From: Micromonospora sp. WMMD980
Lineage (GTDB): Bacteria > Actinomycetota > Actinomycetes > Mycobacteriales > Micromonosporaceae
DNA: 64,000 nucleotides
Reading direction: 5' to 3'
NCBI RefSeq assembly: GCF_029626035.1
Contig: NZ_JARUBE010000003.1
Location: 2,728,001 to 2,792,000 of the forward strand
The notes below the pieces were generated by a model. That model did not search any database. It had not been told where the DNA came from and saw nothing but the letters and a program-made list of their open reading frames with translations. Positions 38,259-46,966 of this stretch are shown piece by piece (position 1 is the first letter of the stretch; each line of letters begins with the position of its first letter). A program made the position numbers and the translations under genes.

Positions 38259-41200
38259 CGGCGGGCCAGCGCCGTCGCGGCGGTCAGCCCGGCCGCCACC
38301 ACCAGCCCGGCCGCCGCCCAGCGCGCGGGCGCGCCGGGTGGCCGGGGCCGGTCACCCCAGCCCTGTTCCGGCCGCCGGGGGACGGTGTCGTTGTGCAGCG
38401 CGGCGCGCAGCAGCTCGGCCAGGTGGAGCGCGGAACGGCCGTCGGAGGCGCTCTGCTCGACCTGGGTACGGCAACTGAACCCGTCGGCGAGGATCACGTC
38501 GGTCTCGGCGGCGTCCCGGACGGCGGGCAGCAGCACCCGTTCCGCGCACGCCTCGGACACCTCGTGGTGGCCCTGCTCGAAGCCGAAGTTGCCGGCCAGG
38601 CCGCAGCAGCCGGAGTCCAGGAACTCGGCGTCGACGCCGGCCGCGTGCAGCACGGCCTGGTCGGCGGCGGTGCCGAGGATCGCGTGGTGGTGACAGTGGG
38701 TCTGGATCAGCGCGTGCGCGTCCAGCCGGGGCGGCCGCCAGCCGGGGCTGTGGTCGTGCAGCAGCTCGGCGAGCGTGACGGTCTGTTCCCGCAGCCGGGT
38801 GACGTCGTCGTCGGCCGGGAACAGCTCGTGGGCGTCGCTGCGGAACACCGCCGTGCAGCTCGGCTCCAGCCCCACCACCCGGGTGCCGGCACGCAGGTGG
38901 GGCCGCAGCGCGTCCACGCTGCGTCGCAGCACCCGTTTGGCGATGTCGAGCTGGCCGGTGGAGATCCAGGTCAGGCCACAGCACACCGGGCCGTCCGGTA
39001 CGCGTACCCGCCAGCCGGCGGCCTCCAGCACCTCGACCGCCGCGCGGGCCACCGCCGGGTGGAAGTGGTTGGTGAAGGTGTCCGGCCAGAGCACGACCTC
39101 GCCCCGGGCACCGTCGCCGGTCGGGGTGCGGCGGGCGAACCAGCGCTGGAACGACTCGGCCGCGAACAGCGGGATGTCCCGGCGCCGGTCGATCCCACCG
39201 ACGATCTTGGCGAGGCGGCCTAGCCCGGGGGCGTGCGCGAGGGCGTTGACCGTGCGGGGCAGCCGGGCAGCCACGGTGGCCACCAGCGGCAGCCAGCCCA
39301 TCGAGTAGTGCGCACGGGGGCGCAGCCGGCCGGCGTAGTGGTGGGACAGGAACTCGGCCTTGTAGGTGGCCATGTCCACGTTGACCGGGCAGTCGGCCTT
39401 GCAGCCCTTGCAGGCCAGGCAGAGGTCGAGCGCGTCGCGGACCGCGTCGGAGCGCCAGCCGTCGCCGATGGTCCCGCTGCGGGCCGCGCCGTCGAGCATC
39501 TCGAACAGCAGCCGGGAGCGCCCCCGGGTCGAGTGCTCCTCCTCCCGGGTGACCATGTACGACGGACACATCACCCCGCCGGAGTGCCGCCGGCACTTGC
39601 CGACGCCCACACAGCGCAACACCGCGTCGCCGAAACTGCCGCCGTCGTCGGGGAAGGCGAACGTGGTCCGTACGCCGCCGTGGTCGTAGTCGACGCCGAG
39701 GCGCAGGTGGCTGTCGAGCGGATAGGGCGGCATCACCTTGCCCGGGTTCATCCGGTCGTCCGGGTCGAAGATCGCCTTGAACTGGCCGAACGCCCGGATC
39801 AGCCGCTCGCCGTACATCTTCGGCAGCAGCTCGCCGCGGGCCTGGCCGTCGCCGTGCTCGCCGGAGAACGACCCGCCGTAGGAGACCACGAGGTCGGCGG
39901 CGCGTTCGACGAAGGAGCGGAAGTCGCGGACGCCGTCGGCGGTGCGCAGCCGGAACGGGATCCGGGTGTGCACGCAGCCCTGCCCGAAGTGCCCGTACAG
40001 GGACGCCTGCTGGTAGCCGTACTCGCGGTAGAGCGCCTGGAGGTCGCGCAGGTAGTCGCCGAGCCGGTCCGGGGCGACCGCCGAGTCCTCCCAGCCGGGC
40101 CAGGTGTTCTCCGAGTCGGGCACGTGGGCGGTGGCGCCCAGCGCGGAGTCGCGGACCGCCCACATGCGCTTCTCGTCGGCCGGGTCGGCGAACTCGTGCA
40201 CGCGCGGCCCGCCGTCGCGGCGGACGGCCGCGATCAGCCGGTCGGCGGCGGCCCGTGCCTGCTCCGGCGTGTCGCCGCCGAGTTGCACCATCAGCCACGC
40301 GCCGCCCTCGGGCAACTCGTGCAACGCGTGCGGGTGCAGGCTCTTGCGTCGCTCGAAGCTGATGAGCTTGTCGTCGATGCCCTCCAGCGCGATCGGCTGG
40401 TGTTCCAGCACCCGCGGCACGTCGTCGCCGGCCGACGCGACGTCCGGGTAGCTGAGGAACACCATCGCGTCGGCCTTGACCCGGGGGATCAGCTTCAGCC
40501 GCGCCCGCAGCACCGTGACCAAAGTGCCCTCGGAGCCCACCAGGGCCTGCGCGACGTGGAAGTTCTTCTCCGGCAGCAGGCTGTCCAGGTTGTAGCCGGA
40601 GACCCGGCGGGGGATGTGCGGGTAGCGGGTGCGGATGTCGGCCAGGTACTCGTCGCGCAACGCCCGCAGCCGGCGGTAGATCTCGGCCCGGCGTCCGCCG
40701 TCGCGTTGGATGCGCTCGTACTCCTCGTCGCTGGTCTCCCCCACCCACATCCGGGTGCCGTCGTGCAGCAGCACCTCCAGCTCGACGACGTTGTCGACCA
40801 CCTTGCCGGCGCGCTGGGCGGTGGCGCCGCAGGAGTTGTTGCCGATCATGCCGCCGAGCGTGCAGTGGTTGTGGGTGGCCGGGCGGGGCCCGTACTCCAG
40901 GCCGGTCGGTTCGAGTTGGGCGTTCAGCTCGTCGAGCACGATGCCGGGTTCGACCAGGCAGGTGCCGGCCCGCTCGTCGACCTCCAGCAGCCGGTGGCAG
41001 TACTTCGACCAGTCGAGGATCACGGCGGTGTTGGTGCACTCGCCGGCCAGGCTGGTGCCGCCGCCGCGCGAGGTCAGCGGCGCGCCGTGGCGGCGGCAGA
41101 CCGCCACCGCGGCCACCGCCGCCTCCACCGTGCGGGGCACCACCACCCCGAGCGGCACCTGGCGGTAGTTGGAGGCGTCGGTGGAGTACGCGGCGCGGGA

Positions 41201-41323
41201 GCCGGCGTCGAAACGGACCTCGCCGTCGACCTCCGCCCGCAGGTCGGCGGCGAGCGCGGTCAGGTCGACGTCGTCGGTCGGCTCGGGTGGCCGCCGAACC
41301 GGGTCGGGCAGCACCTCGGTCAT
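38246..41323 (-). CDS. FAD-linked oxidase fused to Fe-S/CCG-domain protein (D-lactate dehydrogenase-like)
   Basis: 1025-residue fusion. Residues about 20-520 are a PCMH-type FAD-binding domain and its C-terminal partner (TSRGGGTSLAGE, GGMIGNNSCGAT, SGEHGDG). Then comes a 4Fe-4S ferredoxin-like region (CVGVGKC and CLACKGCKADCP) and a C-terminal half with CCG-type cysteine motifs (GPVCCGLTW and SGCCGLAGNFG). The last 40 residues contain a hydrophobic helix. This is the Dld-II/GlcD-GlpC-like layout of quinone-linked D-lactate or 2-hydroxyacid dehydrogenases at the membrane. The start overlaps the PoxB stop by four bases (ATGA). Confidence 0.93.
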   Translation of the reverse strand: MTEVLPDPVRRPPEPTDDVDLTALAADLRAEVDGEVRFDAGSRAAYSTDASNYRQVPLGVVVPRTVEAAVAAVAVCRRHGAPLTSRGGGTSLAGECTNTAVILDWSKYCHRLLEVDERAGTCLVEPGIVLDELNAQLEPTGLEYGPRPATHNHCTLGGMIGNNSCGATAQRAGKVVDNVVELEVLLHDGTRMWVGETSDEEYERIQRDGGRRAEIYRRLRALRDEYLADIRTRYPHIPRRVSGYNLDSLLPEKNFHVAQALVGSEGTLVTVLRARLKLIPRVKADAMVFLSYPDVASAGDDVPRVLEHQPIALEGIDDKLISFERRKSLHPHALHELPEGGAWLMVQLGGDTPEQARAAADRLIAAVRRDGGPRVHEFADPADEKRMWAVRDSALGATAHVPDSENTWPGWEDSAVAPDRLGDYLRDLQALYREYGYQQASLYGHFGQGCVHTRIPFRLRTADGVRDFRSFVERAADLVVSYGGSFSGEHGDGQARGELLPKMYGERLIRAFGQFKAIFDPDDRMNPGKVMPPYPLDSHLRLGVDYDHGGVRTTFAFPDDGGSFGDAVLRCVGVGKCRRHSGGVMCPSYMVTREEEHSTRGRSRLLFEMLDGAARSGTIGDGWRSDAVRDALDLCLACKGCKADCPVNVDMATYKAEFLSHHYAGRLRPRAHYSMGWLPLVATVAARLPRTVNALAHAPGLGRLAKIVGGIDRRRDIPLFAAESFQRWFARRTPTGDGARGEVVLWPDTFTNHFHPAVARAAVEVLEAAGWRVRVPDGPVCCGLTWISTGQLDIAKRVLRRSVDALRPHLRAGTRVVGLEPSCTAVFRSDAHELFPADDDVTRLREQTVTLAELLHDHSPGWRPPRLDAHALIQTHCHHHAILGTAADQAVLHAAGVDAEFLDSGCCGLAGNFGFEQGHHEVSEACAERVLLPAVRDAAETDVILADGFSCRTQVEQSASDGRSALHLAELLRAALHNDTVPRRPEQGWGDRPRPPGAPARWAAAGLVVAAGLTAATALARRWTR

Positions 41324-43086
41324 GACCGCAGCTCGTTGATCTTGTCGCGGGCGACGGACGCCACGGTGGCGACCTTGTGCGGCTGGCCGCGCAGGAACGC
41401 CTCGGTGAAGTGCTTCGCCTGGTCATATTTGATCTTGCCGGGCATCGGCGGCTCGTTCGGGTTCACGTCGCAGTCGACGAGCGCCGGGCCGGGGTGCGCG
41501 AGCGCCTCCCGGATCGCGCCCGGCAGCGCCTTCGCGTCGGTCACCTTCACCCCGAACGCGTCGCAGCCACGCGCCCAGGTGGAGAAGTCCGCCTCCGGCT
41601 GCCGGTGCCGCACCGCGTACTCGGGGTAGCCGAGGATGATCTGCTCCCACAGGATCTGCCCGTACGAGTTGTTGTTGTTGATCACCACCTTGACCGGCAG
41701 GTCGTGCCGGACCGCGGTGAGGAACTCGGCCATCAGCATGGCGAACCCGCCGTCACCGACGAACGCGATCACCTGCCGGCCCGGGTAGGCGTGCTGCATG
41801 GCGATGGCGTACGGCAGGCCCGGCGCCATCGTGGCCAGGTTGCCCGACAGGTAGAACTCGCGATCCCCGCGGATCGTCCAGTGCCGCGCCGACCAGGTGG
41901 CGATGGTCCCCGAGTCGCAGGTCAGGATCGCGTCGTCGGCGGCGGCCTCGTCGACGCAGCCCATCAGATACTGCGGCGCGATCGGCGACCGCTCCGGATC
42001 CACCAGGCTGGTCATCTCCGACCGCCAGTCGTTCATCTTGCCCTGGTACTTCTTCAGGAACGACCGGTCCGGGCCGTGGTCGAGCATCGGCAGCAGGTCC
42101 CGCAGCGCCAGCCGGGCGTCCGCGCAGACCGGCGCCTCGACGGGCAGCCGCATCCCGATCAGGCTGGGGTCGACGTCGATCTGCACCACCTTCGCCTGCC
42201 CCGGGCCGGGCAGGTACTTCCCGTACGGGAACGAGGTGCCCACCATCAGCAGGGTGTCGCACTCCTCCATCAGCTCCTCGCTCGGCGCGGTGCCGAGCAG
42301 GCCGAGCCCGCCGGTGGTCAGCGGGTGGTCGTCCGGCACCACCAGTTTGCCGGGCAGCGTCTTGACGATCGGGCTGGCCAGGGCCTCGGCCACCGCCAGC
42401 ACCTGCTCGCGGGCACCGCGCGCGCCCACGCCGACCAGCATGGCCACCTTCCGCCCGGCCCGGAGCACCTCGGCCGCCTTCGCCAGCTCCCGTGGGTCCG
42501 CCGGCAGTTGCGGGTACGACACCGTGGTCGCGCTCATCGGCGGCTTGCCCGGGCTCACGTGCCGGTACGGGTCGTCGGAGGCCGGCGCCACCTGCACGTC
42601 GTTGGGGAAGGTCAGGTGCGCCACGGTCCGCTTGCTCATCGCGTCACGGATCGCCAGGTCCACCACCGCCGGCATCTGCTGCGGGTTGGTGACCATCAGG
42701 TTGTAGGAGGCGACGTCCTGGTAGAGCTGGGTGGTGTGCACCTCCTGCTGGTAGTGCGCGCCCAGCACCGAGGTCTCCTGCATGCCGGTGATGGCCAGCA
42801 CCGGCACGTGGTCGAGCTTGGCGTCGTAGAGCCCGTTGAGCAGGTGGATCGCCCCCGGGCCGGAGGTGGCGCAGCAGACCCCGAGCCGGCCGGTGGCCTT
42901 GGCGTAGCCGGTGGCCATGAACGCCGCCGCCTCCTCGTGGTGCACCAGCACGAAGCGCAGCTTCTCCCGCTGCCGGCGGAAGCCCTCCATCAGGCCGTTG
43001 ATGCCGTCGCCGGGCAGGCCGAACACGGTGTCGACCCCCCACTCCACCAGGCGTCGGGCCAGGCTCTCGCCCACGATCTCCTGCAC
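41320..43086 (-). CDS. poxB: ThDP-dependent enzyme, pyruvate oxidase-like
   Basis: 588 residues with the three-domain layout of the acetolactate synthase/pyruvate oxidase family: N-terminal PYR domain with the catalytic Glu in HHEEAA (about residue 51), a central FAD/nucleotide domain, and a C-terminal PP domain with the ThDP/Mg motif GDGGFAML...NNNNSYGQ. Length and the PGDGINGLMEGF start agree with PoxB-like quinone-linked pyruvate oxidases, which make acetate and CO2 at the membrane. It starts with GTG, AGGAGG five bases upstream, and is the first gene of the operon. Given its operon partner, pyruvate produced from lactate may be its substrate. Confidence 0.85.
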   Translation of the reverse strand: MQEIVGESLARRLVEWGVDTVFGLPGDGINGLMEGFRRQREKLRFVLVHHEEAAAFMATGYAKATGRLGVCCATSGPGAIHLLNGLYDAKLDHVPVLAITGMQETSVLGAHYQQEVHTTQLYQDVASYNLMVTNPQQMPAVVDLAIRDAMSKRTVAHLTFPNDVQVAPASDDPYRHVSPGKPPMSATTVSYPQLPADPRELAKAAEVLRAGRKVAMLVGVGARGAREQVLAVAEALASPIVKTLPGKLVVPDDHPLTTGGLGLLGTAPSEELMEECDTLLMVGTSFPYGKYLPGPGQAKVVQIDVDPSLIGMRLPVEAPVCADARLALRDLLPMLDHGPDRSFLKKYQGKMNDWRSEMTSLVDPERSPIAPQYLMGCVDEAAADDAILTCDSGTIATWSARHWTIRGDREFYLSGNLATMAPGLPYAIAMQHAYPGRQVIAFVGDGGFAMLMAEFLTAVRHDLPVKVVINNNNSYGQILWEQIILGYPEYAVRHRQPEADFSTWARGCDAFGVKVTDAKALPGAIREALAHPGPALVDCDVNPNEPPMPGKIKYDQAKHFTEAFLRGQPHKVATVASVARDKINELRS

Positions 43087-43229
43087 GTCGTCCTCCTCTT
43101 CCGGGGTTCACCCCGTCCTCGTGCACCACACCGGCCGTACCGGACACGGCGCACCAGGGCGGGACAGGGCGGCGGCTACCCGGCCTCCGCCACCGCAAAC
43201 CAATCCGGAGCCGTGCTTCGTCACGGCAG

Positions 43230-43721
43230 TCAGCCGCCTGGTCCGGACCGGGGCAGTACCGACAGTCGTCCGCGCCCTTCCAGCACCGCCAGGTGCACGA
43301 CGTCCACCTCGGCGATGCCGTGCTCGCGCAGCAGGGCCAGCAGGTCGGCCCGGGTCAACCCGGCGCGGTGCAGGTTGCCGGTGAGCACCCGACCCCGGGC
43401 GACCACCACCACCGGGCCCTTCTCGATCAGCCGTCGCCCACCCGGCCGCAGGCGAACCCAGGTGATCAACGCGTGGGCGGCGAGGATGGCCAGCAGGGTC
43501 GCCACCCCGGACAGGTAGCTGCCGTCCGGGGCGCTGGGCAACCGTCCGACGATCGCGCCCACCGCGACGGCGGCCACGAAGTCGTACGCCGACAACTCGG
43601 CCAGCGTCCGCCGACCACCGAGGCGCATCGCCAGCACGGCGGTCAGGTAGAGCAGGAACGCCTTCACCGCCACCCAGACCAGCCAGCCCGGGTGCCCGAC
43701 GAGAGCGGAGACGGCGTCCAT
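43230..43721 (-). CDS. DUF421 (YetF-type) membrane protein
   Basis: 163 residues with three N-terminal hydrophobic segments (LVWVAVKAFLLYLTAVLAMR and following) and the conserved DUF421 C-terminal domain (RRTLAELSAYDFVAAVAVGAIVGR, KGPVVVVARGRVLTGNLHRAGLTRADLLALLRE). The function is unknown; homologues are small stress- or sporulation-associated membrane proteins. An upstream in-frame start would read through the neighbouring gene, so the ATG at 43721 is preferred. Confidence 0.85.
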   Translation of the reverse strand: MDAVSALVGHPGWLVWVAVKAFLLYLTAVLAMRLGGRRTLAELSAYDFVAAVAVGAIVGRLPSAPDGSYLSGVATLLAILAAHALITWVRLRPGGRRLIEKGPVVVVARGRVLTGNLHRAGLTRADLLALLREHGIAEVDVVHLAVLEGRGRLSVLPRSGPGG

Positions 43722-43737
43722 CACCGGCCGCCGGAAC

Positions 43738-43920
43738 TCAGCGCTGGCGCACCGACCTGGCCGCGAGATAGCCGAGGAGCGCACCGACGGTCAGCGTCGT
43801 CACCCCGCGAGACGTGACCGCGGAACGGAGCCTGCCCAGGCCCGCCCTCGGGTCCACCACGCTGCCGGCCACGTCACCCGCGGCCCCCACCACCACGTCA
43901 CCGAGCTTGCCGCGGTCCAC
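43738..43920 (-). CDS. Small membrane-anchored protein, unknown function
   Basis: A 60-residue ORF starting with GTG at 43920, preceded by a G-rich ribosome site (AAGGGGGTGGGCC). It reads VDRGKLGDVVVGAAGDVAG and ends in a single hydrophobic helix (TLTVGALLGYLAARSVRQR). It lies 16 bp upstream of the DUF421 gene and 56 bp downstream of the antiporter gene, all on one strand. I recognise no family. Confidence 0.5.
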   Translation of the reverse strand: MDRGKLGDVVVGAAGDVAGSVVDPRAGLGRLRSAVTSRGVTTLTVGALLGYLAARSVRQR

Positions 43921-43976
43921 GGCCCACCCCCTTCCCCGAGATCCGCCGGCTACCCGGCGCGACGACGACGAAACCC

Positions 43977-45437
43977 TCACTCGTCCCCAGCGGTGAAGAC
44001 CCGCTCCGCGGCGGGTTGTTCGCCGCCGGCCACCAGCACCTCGTCGCCGGCCCGCAGCACCGTCGCCCGTCCGAGCCGGACCTGCGCGCCGTCGCGGCTG
44101 ACCAGGCTCACCCACACCCCCTCGTCGCGACTCAGCTCGAACAGCGGCCGGCCGTCGGCCGGGGCGCCGGACGCGACCGTGTAGCGGCGCAGCCCGACCG
44201 GCTCACCCCGCACCCGGATGCCGACGGCCCACGGTTGCAGCGGGATGCTGCGCATCGGCACCCGGCACCAGCGGGCCACGAGCGGGACCAGCCCGCCCTG
44301 CACCACGATCGAGAACGCGACCACGGCGAAGACGATGTCGAACAGCCGCAGGTCCTGCGCCAGGTCGGCGGTGAGGATGAACGTGCCCAGCAGGATCGGC
44401 ACCGCGCCCTTGAGCCCGGACCAGACCACGAAGATCCGCTCACCCCAGCGCAGCCGGACCGTGCTGAGCAAGCCACCGACCACGATCGGCCGGATCACGA
44501 AGGTGAGCAGCACGGCCAGCGCCAGGCCGGTGAGCCAGGCCCGCTCGCTCACCATGCTGCGCAACGACACGATCAGGCCGAGCAGGCCGAAGGCCAGAAT
44601 CTCGCCGAGGCTGGCCAGCGCGCCATGGAAGCGCTGGATCTCCCGTTTGAACGGCGCGTGGGCGTCGCCGACGACGATGCCGGCGAGGAACACCGCGAGG
44701 AAGCCGGAGCCCCGGGCCAGCGTCGCCACGCCGTAGATCGACACCGCGGCGAACAGCACCTGGAGCGGGTAGAGACTCTCGTCCGGCAGCGACACCCGAC
44801 GCATCAACTGCAGGATGAGCCACCCACCGGCCAACCCGATCACCGAACCGACCACCAGTTGCAGCGCGAACTCCCCCGCCCCGGAGGCGACGGCCGACCA
44901 CCCGCCGGCGGTCCCGGCGGCGAGCAGGCTCACCATCAGCGCGATCCCGACGGGATCGTTGGCGCCCGACTCGCCCTCCAGGATGGTGCCGCTGCGCCCC
45001 ACCACGGTCCGCCGTCCCAGCACCGAGAACACCGCGGCCGGGTCGGTCGGCGACAGCGCGGTGCCGACCAGCAGCGCGGCGAGCCAGTCGAAGCCGAACA
45101 CCCAGTGCAGCACCAGGGCCAGCGCACCGGCGGTCAGCAGCGTGCCGGCCACGCCCACCAGCGCCACCGGGCCGAGCGACGGCCGCAGCCGCCGCCAGCC
45201 CATGCTCATCCCGCCGCTGAACAGCACCAGCACCAGCGCGATCTCGACCAGGTGCCGGACCGTGTACAGGGACAGCTCGTTCAGCTTCGGGAACAGGTCG
45301 GAGACGATCGCGGCGGCGAACAGGAACAGCGCCGGCGCGGGCAGCCGCAGCCGGTCGGCGAGCCGGTTGGACAGCACGGCGAGGACCGCCACCGCGCCCA
45401 GCGCGGCGACGTAGATCGCGAACTCCGTCACCGCCAC
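43977..45437 (-). CDS. CPA1 cation/proton antiporter with RCK-C domain
   Basis: 486 residues. The first 385 or so hold about twelve membrane helices with the CPA1 signatures SPTDPAAVFSVL and GESGANDPVG; the last 90 form a TrkA-C-like regulatory domain (GLRRYTVASGAPADGRPLFEL). This is the layout of the K+/H+ antiporters CvrA/NhaP2, which control potassium and pH at the inner membrane. A SigB-like promoter candidate lies 46-70 bp upstream, fitting an osmotic or pH stress role. Confidence 0.9.
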   Translation of the reverse strand: MAVTEFAIYVAALGAVAVLAVLSNRLADRLRLPAPALFLFAAAIVSDLFPKLNELSLYTVRHLVEIALVLVLFSGGMSMGWRRLRPSLGPVALVGVAGTLLTAGALALVLHWVFGFDWLAALLVGTALSPTDPAAVFSVLGRRTVVGRSGTILEGESGANDPVGIALMVSLLAAGTAGGWSAVASGAGEFALQLVVGSVIGLAGGWLILQLMRRVSLPDESLYPLQVLFAAVSIYGVATLARGSGFLAVFLAGIVVGDAHAPFKREIQRFHGALASLGEILAFGLLGLIVSLRSMVSERAWLTGLALAVLLTFVIRPIVVGGLLSTVRLRWGERIFVVWSGLKGAVPILLGTFILTADLAQDLRLFDIVFAVVAFSIVVQGGLVPLVARWCRVPMRSIPLQPWAVGIRVRGEPVGLRRYTVASGAPADGRPLFELSRDEGVWVSLVSRDGAQVRLGRATVLRAGDEVLVAGGEQPAAERVFTAGDE

Positions 45438-45482
45438 CCCGTTCCGGTCCGATTCGCCCCGGCGAGCACCCGTCGGCTAGCG

Positions 45483-45507
45483 CTACCCGCTCCGGTCTCG
45501 GTTAACC
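45483..45507 (-). promoter_or_regulatory. SigB-like promoter candidate of the antiporter gene
   Basis: On the minus strand GGTT (45504-45507), a 15-base spacer and GGGTAG (45483-45488) resemble the actinomycete SigB/SigF-type pattern (GNNT, 14-16 bases, GGGTA). The start site would be about 40 bases before the antiporter ATG. Confidence 0.4.
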
Positions 45508-45515
45508 GGGACCGG
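45492..45515. repeat. 24-bp imperfect palindrome between nuoN and the antiporter gene
   Basis: CCGGTCTCGGTTAACCGGGA continues as CCGG: two 10-bp arms with one mismatch around a TTAA centre. It overlaps the SigB-like promoter candidate and lies 39 bp beyond the nuoN stop, so it could be an operator or the hairpin terminator of the nuo operon. Confidence 0.5.
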
Positions 45516-45553
45516 AGGTCCACCGACAAGGTGACGGATCCGTCGACGAAACG

Positions 45554-46966
45554 TCACCGTTGCAGCGTCTGCTCGACCAGACCGGCCAGCGGAAGGGCCC
45601 CGGCCGCGCCGAGAAGCGCCGCCACCCCGGTCGCCACCGCCACCACCCGCGGTCCGGCCGCCGACCGGGACGGCAGCGGAGCCGGACCGGACGGCAGGGA
45701 CAGCGCCGGGGCCAGCCAGCGCAGGTAGTAGAAGAGACTCGCGACGGTGTTGACCGCGGCGACCACCACCAGCCAGGCCAGCCCGCCGTCCCAGGCGGCG
45801 GTGAACACCGTGAGCTTGCCGGCGAAGACCGCCGTCGGCGGCGTGCCGACGAGACCCAGCAGGCAGATCGCCAGCGCCCCGGCGAGCCAGGGCCGGCGGC
45901 GGGCCAGCCCGCGGTAGCCGTCGAGGGTGTCGTGCGGTTCGGCGGCCAGCACCGCGAACGCGCCCAGGTTCGTCACCGCGTACCCGGCGAGGTAGACCAG
46001 CAGGGCGGGCAGCGCGCGCTCGGCGCGGCCGGCGACCGCGACGGCCATCAGCAGGTAGCCCACCTGCGCCACGGTGGAGTAGGCGAGCAGCCGGCGCGGG
46101 TCCGCCTGGCCGAACGCGGCGAAGTTGCCCAGCGTCATGGTGACCGCGGCGAGCACCGCCACCAGCAGCGGCCAGTCCACCAGGTCGGCGGGCACCGCCA
46201 CGGCGAACAGCCGGTACGCCGCGAGCAGGCCGCCGAGCTTCGGAACGGTGGTCAGCAGCGCGCCGGCCGGGACCGAGGCGCCCTGCACCGCGTCGGGCAC
46301 CCAGAAGTGCCCCGGCACCGCGCCGATCTTGAACAGCAGACCGGCGAGCACCCCGACCACCCCGACCGCGACGGCGGCGGACGGCGCCCCGGCCAGGCCG
46401 GTCGCCAGCCCGTCGTAGTCGCTCGTCCCGCCGCCGAGCGCGGTCAGCAGCGCCGCGCCGGCCAGCAGGCCGACGCCGGCCAGCGCGCCCATCAGATAGA
46501 CCTTGAGCGCCGCCTCGGCGCCCCGCCGGTCCCGGCCCCAACCGGCCAGCCCGGCCAGCGGCACCGACGACAGCAGGTACGCCACGGCGAGCAGCAGCAG
46601 GTCCGACGCGCCGGCGAGCAGCACCGCGCCGAGCACGGCGAGCAGCGTCAGCACGTAGAACTCGGTCTCCCGCCGGTTGCCGGCGACCCGGCCGGCGGCG
46701 ATCCCGACCACCAGCAGCCCGGCCAGCGGGATCAGCAGCCGGGCGGCGGTGGTGCCCGCGTCGAGGGCGTAGCTGTGCGCGTACACGGTGGTGCGCTCGC
46801 CCACGGCGGGCAGGGTGGCGACCATGGCCGCGAGCATCGCCCCGGCGGCGACCAGCCGGGCCACCCACTGCCGGCGCCGGGGCAGGAACGCGCCGGTGAG
46901 CAGCGTGGTGACCGCACCGGCCAGCAGGAGCAGCTCCGGCAGCAGGGCGAGCGGACGCTCGTTCAC
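45554..46966 (-). CDS. nuoN: NADH-quinone oxidoreductase subunit N-like antiporter subunit
   Basis: 470 residues, about fourteen membrane helices, of the complex I antiporter-like family. NuoN-type signatures are EAALKVYLMGALAGVGLLAG, KIGAVPGHFWVPDAVQGA (with the channel Lys) and LLAYSTVAQVGYLLMAVAV. The GTG at 46966 overlaps the nuoM stop by four bases (GTGA). It is the last gene of the nuo operon; the palindrome follows. It forms part of the proton-pumping membrane arm, or of a stand-alone antiporter assembly here. Confidence 0.9.
   Translation of the reverse strand: MNERPLALLPELLLLAGAVTTLLTGAFLPRRRQWVARLVAAGAMLAAMVATLPAVGERTTVYAHSYALDAGTTAARLLIPLAGLLVVGIAAGRVAGNRRETEFYVLTLLAVLGAVLLAGASDLLLLAVAYLLSSVPLAGLAGWGRDRRGAEAALKVYLMGALAGVGLLAGAALLTALGGGTSDYDGLATGLAGAPSAAVAVGVVGVLAGLLFKIGAVPGHFWVPDAVQGASVPAGALLTTVPKLGGLLAAYRLFAVAVPADLVDWPLLVAVLAAVTMTLGNFAAFGQADPRRLLAYSTVAQVGYLLMAVAVAGRAERALPALLVYLAGYAVTNLGAFAVLAAEPHDTLDGYRGLARRRPWLAGALAICLLGLVGTPPTAVFAGKLTVFTAAWDGGLAWLVVVAAVNTVASLFYYLRWLAPALSLPSGPAPLPSRSAAGPRVVAVATGVAALLGAAGALPLAGLVEQTLQR

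Noticed and set aside
39233..41629. 798-codon plus-strand frame opposite the FAD/Fe-S oxidase
   Set aside because: Shadow of a gene with clear FAD and cysteine motifs.
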